Shown: positions 1-4,985 of the stretch, piece after piece | Position numbering within the stretch: position 1 is the first letter of the stretch | How the letters are laid out: each line of letters starts with the position of its first letter | Assembly (NCBI GenBank): GCA_964524225.1 | Contig: CAZGEW010000051.1 | Span: 1 to 10,077, forward strand | Reading direction: 5' to 3' | Source of the DNA: GCA-2688775 sp964524225 | GTDB lineage: Archaea; Nanobdellota; Nanobdellia; Woesearchaeales; GW2011-AR4 | Length of the DNA stretch: 10,077 nucleotides | Made by a program: the position numbers and the translations under genes | The notes under the pieces: model-generated | Database searches by the model: none | What the model was told of the DNA's origin: nothing | What the model saw: the letters and a program-made list of their open reading frames with translations, nothing else

Positions 1-2
1 AA

Positions 3-47
3 TATAGCTTGCTAAATCTTATTAAAAAGGTATATGCCGAAGATTAA
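3..47 (+). CDS. Possible C-terminal tail of an upstream gene (partial)
   Basis: A reading frame open from the left edge ends at a TAA at 45-47 and would encode YSLLNLIKKVYAED. The mix of hydrophobic and charged residues is compatible with a real protein C-terminus, but 14 residues cannot identify a family, and an open frame this short occurs often by chance. No start is visible. If real, the gene is co-oriented with PAN and separated from it by about 185 bp. Confidence 0.25.
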   Translation, partial: YSLLNLIKKVYAED

Positions 48-231
48 ACAGTATCCTAAAATGTAAACCAATTATGATACTAAACACGGCTAATTATTAA
101 AGTGTAAACTAATAATCAAATTGAACAGAATCTCTGTTTAAACCCAAAACTTTTTATATTAATTTATTGTTCATTAATTTAAAATAATAATAGCAAAAAA
201 TTTCAATCAAGATTAAAATTTTGATTTCAAA
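48..231. other. Intergenic region before PAN with imperfect tandem repeat
   Basis: No convincing gene is present. It contains two imperfect copies of a 16-mer starting TGTAAAC (62-77 and 103-118, 13 of 16 positions identical, 41 bp apart), a GTTTAAAC palindrome (136-143) and an AGTATC/GATACT inverted repeat (50-55 and 76-81). The 3' half is very AT-rich and carries the probable PAN promoter. Confidence 0.4.
151..187 (+). promoter_or_regulatory. Probable PAN promoter (TATA candidates)
   Basis: Two TATA-like elements lie before PAN: TTTTTATATT at 151-160, preceded by the A/C-rich CCCAAAAC that could serve as BRE, and TTTAAAATAA at 178-187. With initiation about 25 bp downstream these would give leaders of roughly 50 or 25 nt. 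PAN would then be leadered, unlike many genes here. The choice between the two boxes cannot be made from sequence. Confidence 0.4.
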
Positions 232-1386
232 ATGCCAGCAAAAGAAGTTAAGACAAAGAATATAATTGAAAACATTGTATATGGCTATACTACTTCCTCA
301 AGTCCTTACGAAGAAGAAAATAGGATTTTGAGAGAGTCTATTAACAGGCTTAAGGAAGAGATTGAAAAATTTAAGGCGTCACCGTTAATGGTTTGCGAAT
401 TAAGAGAAATTTTTGAAAAGCAGGCTATTATAAAAATACCTAATGGAAATCAGTTTCTTGTTAATATATCAAATGAATGCGATAAAATTAAGTCTGGGGA
501 CTTAATATTAGTTGAGCAAAAAAATTTAACTGTAATAAAAAAGGTTCCAATAACTAGGCGATTTAATGTTGAGAAATTTATGATTGTTGAAAAGCCAGCA
601 ATATCGTGGGACGAAATAGGTGGCTTAGATGTACAAATACAAGAAATAAAAGAGGTTGTCGAGTTGCCGTTAAAGAGTCCTGACTTATTCAAAAAAATTG
701 GGATAACGCCACCAAAAGGAATCTTGCTTTATGGTGAACCAGGCACTGGAAAAACATTATTGGCTAAGGCTGTGGCTTCTTCTACAAACTCAACTTTCAT
801 TGAAGTTGTAGGTTCAGAATTAGTTCAGAAATTTATTGGAGAAGGGGCAAAGCTTGTAAAAGAAATCTTTGAGTTTGCAAGGAAAAAAGCACCTTCAATC
901 ATTTTTATAGATGAATTAGATGCTTTGGCAGCAAAAAGAATAGAGGTTGGAACATCTGGAGAAAGGGAGGTTAATAGAACCTTTATGCAATTGCTAGCAG
1001 AAATAGATGGGTTTAAGCCTTTAGGTAACGTCAAAGTGATAGGAGCAACTAATAGGAAAGATATTCTAGATCCAGCTGTTATTAGACCGGGAAGACTAGA
1101 TAGGCTTATACATATACCGATTCCTAATAAAGAAGCAAGGCTTGAAATTCTGAGGATCCACTCGAGAAGCATGAGCTTTGACAAAAATATTAAACTAGAT
1201 TCGTTAGTGAGCAGGATGGAGGGTTTTAGCGGGGCAGAGGTTAAAGCAGTTTGTACAGAAGCAGGTTATTTTGCAATAAGGGATAATAGGTCATTTGTAA
1301 AGAAAGAAGATTTCTTGAAGGCAATAGATAAAGTAAAACAAGAGGAAAGGATTGAGGGAGAAGATTATATGAACATGTTTGGATAA
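232..1386 (+). CDS. pan: Proteasome-activating nucleotidase (PAN), AAA+ ATPase
   Basis: This is the hexameric ATPase that unfolds proteins and feeds them into the archaeal 20S proteasome in the cytoplasm. The 384 residues show a short N-terminal coiled coil (about 27-48), then a proline at 51 at the expected coiled-coil/OB-fold junction, an OB-like domain (about 52-106) and the AAA+ module. Visible AAA+ motifs are Walker A GEPGTGKT (168-175), pore loop KFIGEG (200-205), Walker B IIFIDELD (223-230), sensor 1 GATNR (271-275), arginine fingers RPGRLDR (285-291) and the GFSGAE helix (331-336). The protein ends MFG, a hydrophobic-aromatic-X tail resembling the HbYX motif that docks into the 20S ring, but with Phe in place of Tyr. 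It is shorter than typical PANs (about 400-430 aa), mainly at the N-terminus. No 20S subunit gene is in view. A CDC48-type ATPase is excluded because there is only one AAA domain. Confidence 0.95.
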   Translation: MPAKEVKTKNIIENIVYGYTTSSSPYEEENRILRESINRLKEEIEKFKASPLMVCELREIFEKQAIIKIPNGNQFLVNISNECDKIKSGDLILVEQKNLTVIKKVPITRRFNVEKFMIVEKPAISWDEIGGLDVQIQEIKEVVELPLKSPDLFKKIGITPPKGILLYGEPGTGKTLLAKAVASSTNSTFIEVVGSELVQKFIGEGAKLVKEIFEFARKKAPSIIFIDELDALAAKRIEVGTSGEREVNRTFMQLLAEIDGFKPLGNVKVIGATNRKDILDPAVIRPGRLDRLIHIPIPNKEARLEILRIHSRSMSFDKNIKLDSLVSRMEGFSGAEVKAVCTEAGYFAIRDNRSFVKKEDFLKAIDKVKQEERIEGEDYMNMFG

Positions 1387-1392
1387 AGTAGT

Positions 1393-1465
1393 GTACATGC
1401 TCAGCAGTTACTACAGCATATCATTGCTTTCGCTCAGTTGGTGTTCACTCATTCATCGCATGTAC
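1393..1465 (-). ncRNA. Candidate C/D-box-like small RNA
   Basis: This 73-nt element, closed by a perfect 8-bp stem (GTACATGC at its 5' end, GCATGTAC at its 3' end), reads on the minus strand with the order of archaeal C/D guide sRNAs. There is a C-like box GCGATGA (1459-1453), D' CTGA (1437-1434), C'-like ATGATAT (1424-1418) and D CTGA (1404-1401). The D'/C' spacer contains GCGAAAGC, a possible GAAA tetraloop. Potential guides lie just upstream of D' (about 1449-1438) and D (about 1416-1405). A TATA-like box sits 25 bp upstream on the same strand. It is richer in G+C than its surroundings and contains no ORF. Against it: the C and C' boxes deviate from RUGAUGA, and the stem abuts the boxes without the usual kink-turn bulge. 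A different structured RNA is possible. Confidence 0.42.
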
Positions 1466-1485
1466 CAATACAAAAAAAGCGCATG

Positions 1486-1494
1486 AATTTTTAA
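1486..1494 (-). promoter_or_regulatory. TATA-like box for the candidate small RNA
   Basis: On the minus strand the sequence CCTTAAAAATTC (1496-1485) contains a TATA-like core. Its centre lies about 25 bp before position 1465, where the 5' stem of the candidate RNA begins. That is the usual archaeal TATA-to-start distance. No ORF on this strand would use it. Confidence 0.4.
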
Positions 1495-1522
1495 GGATTT
1501 CTAATTGTTTGCTTTATACTTT

Positions 1523-1543
1523 GTGGTGATTGATAGTCACCAC
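1523..1543. promoter_or_regulatory. Palindromic operator GGTG-N9-CACC, copy 1
   Basis: A perfect 7-bp inverted repeat, GTGGTGA and TCACCAC separated by 7 bp. It lies 4-6 bp before the TATA box of the 102-aa gene. The core GGTG (1525-1528) and CACC (1538-1541) recurs with identical 9-bp spacing at 2697-2713, beside the TrmB-family gene. Placement directly upstream of BRE/TATA is where TrmB-type regulators activate in Thermococcales; whether it activates here is inference. Confidence 0.6.
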
Positions 1544-1547
1544 TAGG

Positions 1548-1560
1548 TTTAATATATAAA
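1548..1560 (+). promoter_or_regulatory. TATA box of the 102-aa gene
   Basis: TTTAATATATAAA is centred about 25 bp before the ATG at 1579, predicting a leaderless transcript. Operator copy 1 ends a few bases upstream of it. Confidence 0.65.
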
Positions 1561-1578
1561 TAGACTTATAGATAATCT

Positions 1579-1887
1579 ATGATAGGGGGTAGTGGGGAGT
1601 TTTTAGAAGCAAGGCTCTTAGACGAATTTGGAAGACAAAGTAAAGAAATCATCTATGTTCCAATTAAAGATATTGTTGCGGTATGTTCTGCTAACATTGG
1701 TTTGAAACCATTTGGAAGCGATGGTTTACATACATATAATTTTAAATTAATTGCGACAACAAGAGGTGGAAAATACTACGGTTTGATAAGTGCAACAGGT
1801 ATTCCACATGAAATACTCGAATCTGGATGTCAGTATTGCACCCCTATTAGAGACTCCCATTATAGAGAATTAGGTGGTGGTGGTTAA
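1579..1887 (+). CDS. Uncharacterised 102-aa protein with CxxC and C-terminal Gly4
   Basis: I do not recognise this family. The sequence alternates likely beta strands (about 7-16, 22-37 and 51-71) with one short helix (about 77-83), and has no signal peptide or membrane segment. A CQYC motif (84-87) with nearby His77 and His94, plus Cys36, could bind metal, although this is only suggestive. The protein ends in four glycines, all encoded by GGT. A Gly-Gly end recalls the archaeal ubiquitin-like SAMP modifiers, and PAN is the next gene upstream, but the length and lack of a recognisable beta-grasp pattern argue against an easy SAMP call. The start is supported by a TATA box 25 bp upstream, implying leaderless translation. 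The promoter shares the GGTG-N9-CACC operator with the TrmB-family gene it converges on, so that protein probably controls it. Confidence 0.75.
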   Translation: MIGGSGEFLEARLLDEFGRQSKEIIYVPIKDIVAVCSANIGLKPFGSDGLHTYNFKLIATTRGGKYYGLISATGIPHEILESGCQYCTPIRDSHYRELGGGG

Positions 1888-1895
1888 GCAAATAT

Positions 1896-1919
1896 TTCTT
1901 TTTGAATAATCAAAAATAA
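1896..1919. terminator. Bidirectional terminator between convergent genes
   Basis: TTTTTGA (1899-1905) and TCAAAAA (1910-1916) form a 7-bp stem with an ATAA loop, extendable outward by three A-T pairs past one C/T mismatch. T-rich runs flank it on both strands (TTTCTTTTTG on plus; the minus strand reads CTTTATTTTTG). It lies in the 38-bp gap between the 102-aa gene and the TrmB-family gene and could end both transcripts. Confidence 0.45.
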
Positions 1920-1925
1920 AGTTTT

Positions 1926-2660
1926 TCAATGCTTAGCAGCTGTCCACATAACCTCAAAATATTTTCTGTAGCCATCTGCAATTGCCTTATTTTTTATTAC
2001 TATTGCCAAAGGCTCTTCTTCTGAGAGTAATAATATAGCAACTTTATCACCATAAATTCTTAATGCTGCATGTGAGCTATATTGCTCTGGTATAAACCTT
2101 ATATTGCTTAGAGGATTTATTACTATTCTATTTCGAGATTCTTCATCATATATGAGCCTTATACCAATCTTTGCCTTTAATCTTTTATTGACAAAATGCT
2201 TAAAGTAGTGCTTTAATATCTTTTCTAACTGCCTTCCAGGTCCGTAACCTATATAATCTTGTTCTGTTCTAATTATATCTTCAAAAACTGTTTTAAGCCC
2301 CTCAACCCCTTTGAAGAATCTGACATCATGGCGCTCTTGAAGTTTGCTCCTTAATTCAAGCTCTGGTATTATTTTGTTGAATTCGTTTTTTAAATTATCT
2401 AGCTCAAACTTTTTTTCATCTATTATCTCCAAAAACCTATTTGGATTTACTGGACTAAAAAGTTTTTTGTTATTGACGGTTACAAAGCTTATAAGCCCCT
2501 TCTCAATAAGTCTAGAAAGAGCGTCATACACATTTCTTCTGTGTACACCAGATTTTTCTGTCAACTCGCCAGCCTGCGCTGTACCTAGATCCACCAATGT
2601 AATATATACCTTAGTTTCATTTAGTGTCAACCCAAGTGAGTAAAATACGTGTTGATTCAT
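1926..2660 (-). CDS. TrmB-family transcriptional regulator
   Basis: This is a 244-aa DNA-binding regulator of the archaeal TrmB family. An N-terminal winged helix (about 10-70) carries the recognition helix in GVHRRNVYDALSRLIEKGLI (38-57), followed by a wing around 59-70. A charged helical linker (about 76-110) probably mediates dimerisation. A C-terminal domain (about 112-244), with RFFKGVEGLKTVFEDII and a final aromatic-rich helix, matches the effector/phospholipase-D-like region seen in many archaeal TrmB proteins; its ligand is not predictable. No sugar-transport or metabolic genes are adjacent, unlike classic TrmB. The gene has a TATA-like box 30 bp upstream with the GGTG-N9-CACC palindrome right behind it, which suggests autoregulation. 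The same palindrome precedes the convergent 102-aa gene. The ATG at 2660 fits both promoter spacing and the usual N-terminus. Confidence 0.88.
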   Translation of the reverse strand: MNQHVFYSLGLTLNETKVYITLVDLGTAQAGELTEKSGVHRRNVYDALSRLIEKGLISFVTVNNKKLFSPVNPNRFLEIIDEKKFELDNLKNEFNKIIPELELRSKLQERHDVRFFKGVEGLKTVFEDIIRTEQDYIGYGPGRQLEKILKHYFKHFVNKRLKAKIGIRLIYDEESRNRIVINPLSNIRFIPEQYSSHAALRIYGDKVAILLLSEEEPLAIVIKNKAIADGYRKYFEVMWTAAKH

Positions 2661-2684
2661 AGTAACATAAAAGTCTTTGGAGTT

Positions 2685-2696
2685 CTTAAATTTTAT
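2685..2696 (-). promoter_or_regulatory. TATA box of the TrmB-family gene
   Basis: On the minus strand ATAAAATTTAAG is centred about 30 bp before the ATG at 2660, giving a transcript with at most a few leader bases. Operator copy 2 abuts its upstream side. Confidence 0.55.
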
Positions 2697-2715
2697 GGTG
2701 GTATCTTATCACCAC
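2697..2715. promoter_or_regulatory. Palindromic operator GGTG-N9-CACC, copy 2
   Basis: GGTG (2697-2700) and CACC (2710-2713) repeat the core of the 1523-1543 site with the same 9-bp spacing, and both copies continue as TCACCAC on the right. The site lies between two divergent TATA boxes (2685-2696 for the TrmB-family gene, 2721-2730 for the tiny ORF). A single bound dimer could therefore control both directions. Confidence 0.6.
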
Positions 2716-2720
2716 AATAG

Positions 2721-2730
2721 TTTAAATAAT
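2721..2730 (+). promoter_or_regulatory. TATA-like box of the 23-aa ORF
   Basis: TTTAAATAAT is centred about 25 bp before the ATG at 2750. The distance from operator to TATA (7 bp) and from TATA to start (29 bp) nearly equals that at the 102-aa gene (6 and 31 bp). Confidence 0.45.
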
Positions 2731-2749
2731 CTAACGTATCACTCATAAT

Positions 2750-2821
2750 ATGAAAGATAAAAAAGAACTTGATATAAACGTTATTGAATTAAATACTATG
2801 GAGGATTTTCAGGATAAATAA
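2750..2821 (+). CDS. Candidate 23-aa small protein
   Basis: A short ORF encodes MKDKKELDINVIELNTMEDFQDK: charged, soluble, and without cysteines or a membrane segment. Its length alone would not support it. The support is the promoter: operator copy 2, a TATA-like box and the ATG are spaced almost exactly as at the 102-aa gene, predicting a leaderless message divergent from the TrmB-family gene. It could be a small protein or leader peptide, or the transcript could be non-coding. A Shine-Dalgarno-like GGAGGTGA (2824-2831) just after its stop has no substantial ORF behind it. Confidence 0.35.
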   Translation: MKDKKELDINVIELNTMEDFQDK

Positions 2822-2829
2822 TCGGAGGT

Positions 2830-2864
2830 GAGGAAAAATTCATAAATAATGGACAATATTCCTC
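2830..2864 (+). terminator. Weak hairpin after the 23-aa ORF
   Basis: GAGGAA (2830-2835) and TTCCTC (2859-2864) can pair around a 23-nt loop, followed by an A-rich rather than T-rich run. It may mark the end of the small transcript or of the convergent Trm5-like gene, which stops at 2874. The support is limited. Confidence 0.25.
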
Positions 2865-2873
2865 AATAAAAAA

Positions 2874-3707
2874 TTAAAATACTTTAAAATCAACACAAAT
2901 ACGATAAAATCTTGGGGAATATTGACCACATTTTACTATCTTTAATATTTTAAATTTTTTATTTAATTTATCGCATGCTTCTTTTATCTTTTCAATTGCC
3001 AAATCAAATTCATCTTCATGTAAAAAATCATAAAAATGAACAATTCCTTTGTTTTTTATATATTTTAATGCTAAATCCAAAAAATTTTCTCCCCCTTTTG
3101 GAAGAGGCATAAGTATTCTGTCAAATTTTCTATTTAGTTTTGGCATTATTTTTTTAACATCGCCTAAAAATAATTTAATTCTTTGCTCCAACTTATTTTT
3201 TTTAATATTTTCTAATGCGTATCTATGAGCAATTGGGTTTATTTCAATACCATAAACTTCTTTACATTTTGTGTTTTTTGCTATCACTAATGTGTAGATT
3301 CCACTTCCAGAAAACATAACTAAAATTGACTCATTTTGTCTGATTAGCCCAGCAATCCTTTTTCTTTCACTTGCCATCCTAGGTGAGAAATAAACCTTTT
3401 CTACATCAAGTTTTATTAATACATTATTCTCTTTACATATCGCTTCTTTTCTTTTTTCGCCAGCTATTACCTTTAATTTGGGAGTTCTAAATCTGCCAGA
3501 ATATTTTTTTGTTTTTTTCAGAACAGTTTTTATGTGTTTGTAGTTTTTCAAAATTGTTTCACCAATCAATTTTTCTTTTTTTAACAGTTCTTTTGGAAAA
3601 TCTGAAAATATTAGAATATCACCAATAACATCGAATGAAGATGGTACAAGTTTTAGTTCTTTTTTTGAAAAATTATTTTTTAGATAGTATTTTAGGTTTT
3701 GTTTCAT
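2874..3707 (-). CDS. trm5: Trm5/Tyw2-family tRNA G37 methyltransferase
   Basis: The family transfers a methyl group from S-adenosylmethionine to N1 of guanosine 37 in tRNA (Trm5), or modifies that base further in wyosine synthesis (Tyw2). The 277 residues start directly in the middle domain: VPSSFDVIGDILIF (21-34), then HIKTVLKK and VIAGE (80-84), then the signature VYFSPRMASERKRIA (105-119). The Rossmann methylase follows with motif I MFSGSGIYT (131-139), GIEINP (153-158), GDVKKIMP (182-189) and the motif IV region RILMPLPKGGENFL (197-210). Archaeal Trm5 proteins usually have about 330 aa with an extra N-terminal D1 domain, which is missing here. Where Trm5 often has NLP, this protein has PLP. 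m1G37 methylase is the best guess; a Tyw2-like role is possible. A TATA-like box about 28 bp upstream supports the ATG at 3707. Confidence 0.8.
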   Translation of the reverse strand: MKQNLKYYLKNNFSKKELKLVPSSFDVIGDILIFSDFPKELLKKEKLIGETILKNYKHIKTVLKKTKKYSGRFRTPKLKVIAGEKRKEAICKENNVLIKLDVEKVYFSPRMASERKRIAGLIRQNESILVMFSGSGIYTLVIAKNTKCKEVYGIEINPIAHRYALENIKKNKLEQRIKLFLGDVKKIMPKLNRKFDRILMPLPKGGENFLDLALKYIKNKGIVHFYDFLHEDEFDLAIEKIKEACDKLNKKFKILKIVKCGQYSPRFYRICVDFKVF

Positions 3708-3726
3708 TTTTTGATTATTTAAAACG

Positions 3727-3740
3727 AAAAATTTTTAAAT
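3727..3740. promoter_or_regulatory. Symmetric TATA region between trm5 and a small plus-strand ORF
   Basis: The palindrome AAAAATTTTT (3727-3736) sits about 28 bp from the trm5 ATG (3707, minus). It also sits about 29 bp from an ATG at 3762 on plus. Read on minus it includes TTTAAAAAT. It can serve trm5 as a leaderless promoter; its use on the plus strand is speculative. Confidence 0.45.
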
Positions 3741-3761
3741 TCTCTTGCTCAACAATAATTT

Positions 3762-3909
3762 ATGAAACAGAGCGGGAATAATTTCCGAAAGCATCTTTTT
3801 ATTTCTATTATCTTTTTATTTTATCTTTAATAACAATTTCTGTTTTTTGTTATTGATAAGCGGGTTGATAATAGTAGTCTATTTCTTTAGGAGAGCTAAA
3901 TCAATTTAA
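3762..3909 (+). pseudogene. Possible small membrane protein, frame interrupted
   Basis: An ATG at 3762 begins MKQSGNNFRKHLFISIIFLFYL and stops at 3828-3830. The +1 frame across the same stretch stays open to a TAA at 3907-3909 and encodes a second hydrophobic segment, FLLLISGLIIVVYFFRR, with positive charges at its end. Joined by a one-base shift in the T-rich stretch, this would be a roughly 48-aa two-helix membrane protein with positive-inside flanks, ending 4 bp into the FEN1 stop. T-rich DNA readily mimics hydrophobic peptides, so chance is a serious alternative. The 196-bp gap between trm5 and FEN1 holds nothing else except an AATAACAA/TTGTTATT inverted repeat (3829-3854). Confidence 0.25.
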
Positions 3910-4943
3910 TTAAAGAAATCGCTCAATCCTTTCTGGTTTTTCTTTTGTTTTTCTTTTACTAACACTTCAATCTGTCCTTTAACTCTATCTTCAGAAAAAT
4001 CATGTTTTTCACAAAGCAATTTAATTATTTTCTCTTCATCTAAATCCGTCCATTTTAGTTTATACTGTTCATTAACCGGCATGTTTTTTATCAAATCAAA
4101 CACTTCCTGCCATGAAAAATCAAAAAAATTTGACCATTTTGCTTCTTTAAACAATGCTTCAAAATTTGTGCCATATTTTTTAACCATTTTAAGTGCAGTT
4201 TTAGGTCCTATACCCTTAATGCCTCCGTTATTATAATCCGTTCCTATAAGCATCGCTAAAGCAATTAATTGTTCCTGATTAATACCAATATACTTTAAGT
4301 TTTCCTTGAGATTAATTAAATCTGGATTTATCGTTTCATAAGCCAGCTTATCTGTTTTTTTCTTTTTTCCGACCATATTTACATTCCTTACTATTTTTGG
4401 AGCTTCAAATAGCAAAGCGTCAGCATCATTTGTAGCAATAGCGAATGCGTCTTCATTTTTTACAATAAGAGCAGCTTGTGCCTCTGCTTCTGAAGGTGCA
4501 TTGACGATAGGCAACCCAAACGCTTCTATTAGCTTTTTTGCTTCATCTATCATCTCATCTGTAAGTCTAGATGTCCTTGCTGCATATTTCTTCATTAATT
4601 CTTCATCTGCTATTTCCTTTGCTTGCTCAAATTTCTTTTCTGCTTCTTGCTTGATTTCTTTTCTTTTTTCAAGCGTTAGGTATTTAAGTTTTGGTGGCTC
4701 ACCATCAAAAACAAAAGCAAGCTTAATATTTTGCTGTGACAAATTAGAAATTCTAGTAAATAACCCCATTAAGTGAGAAGTAACATTACCTTTTGAATCT
4801 GTTAATAATGTACCATCTCTTTGCCTAATAGAACTCAAAAATTGATAAAGCCACATTGGCGCATCTACAACTAGAATCCTACCCCTAAGAAATTCCAAAT
4901 CAATTTCTTTAATTAGTAATAACTCTGTTAAAGCGACTCCCAT
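3906..4943 (-). CDS. fen: Flap endonuclease 1 (FEN1)
   Basis: FEN1 cuts 5' flaps during Okazaki-fragment maturation and long-patch base-excision repair, working with the PCNA clamp. The 345-aa product has a complete set of acidic metal ligands: Asp27 (VVDA), Asp80 (VFDGEPP), Glu152 and Glu154 (SEAEAQ), Asp173 and Asp175 (TNDADALLF) and Asp236 (GTDYN). The helix-hairpin-helix-like GIKGIGPKTALKMVKKYG spans 241-258. The C-terminus ends with a PCNA-interacting motif QKGLSDFF (337-344). I chose the ATG at 4943 because it gives the family N-terminus MGV, where Gly2 packs near the active site. ATGs at 4949 and 4967 would add MQ or MSENFYMQ, and the latter falls inside a perfect palindrome. The gene lies 42 bp after the preceding minus-strand stop, with that palindrome filling most of the gap. 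Confidence 0.95.
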   Translation of the reverse strand: MGVALTELLLIKEIDLEFLRGRILVVDAPMWLYQFLSSIRQRDGTLLTDSKGNVTSHLMGLFTRISNLSQQNIKLAFVFDGEPPKLKYLTLEKRKEIKQEAEKKFEQAKEIADEELMKKYAARTSRLTDEMIDEAKKLIEAFGLPIVNAPSEAEAQAALIVKNEDAFAIATNDADALLFEAPKIVRNVNMVGKKKKTDKLAYETINPDLINLKENLKYIGINQEQLIALAMLIGTDYNNGGIKGIGPKTALKMVKKYGTNFEALFKEAKWSNFFDFSWQEVFDLIKNMPVNEQYKLKWTDLDEEKIIKLLCEKHDFSEDRVKGQIEVLVKEKQKKNQKGLSDFFN

Positions 4944-4951
4944 TTGCATAT

Positions 4952-4982
4952 AAAAATTTTCACTCATAGAGTGAAAATTTTT
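4952..4982. repeat. Perfect 14-bp stem-loop before FEN1
   Basis: AAAAATTTTCACTC (4952-4965) and GAGTGAAAATTTTT (4969-4982) are exact reverse complements around a 3-nt loop. On minus it starts 3 bp after the stop of the winged-helix/nuclease-fold gene and ends in TTTTT 8 bp before the FEN1 ATG. It could terminate the upstream message. Alternatively, since its centre is about 24 bp before the FEN1 start where a leaderless TATA box would sit, it could be a regulator-binding promoter palindrome. Confidence 0.75.
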
Positions 4983-4985
4983 GGT

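Noticed and set aside
450..1184. Minus-strand open frames inside PAN
   Set aside because: They are antisense to conserved PAN domains, have no promoter of their own and have composition expected from the opposite strand.
1393..1465. tRNA, split tRNA or permuted tRNA gene
   Set aside because: The plus strand has a D-arm-like GCTCAGTTGGT and a 73-nt closed structure, but no matching GAGC for the D stem, no T-arm GGTTC-like motif and no anticodon stem. The D-arm likeness follows from the CTGA box on the opposite strand.
2849..2869. ORF behind the GGAGGTGA motif
   Set aside because: The nearest ATG opens only a 6-codon frame and sits too far from the motif; no gene can be supported.
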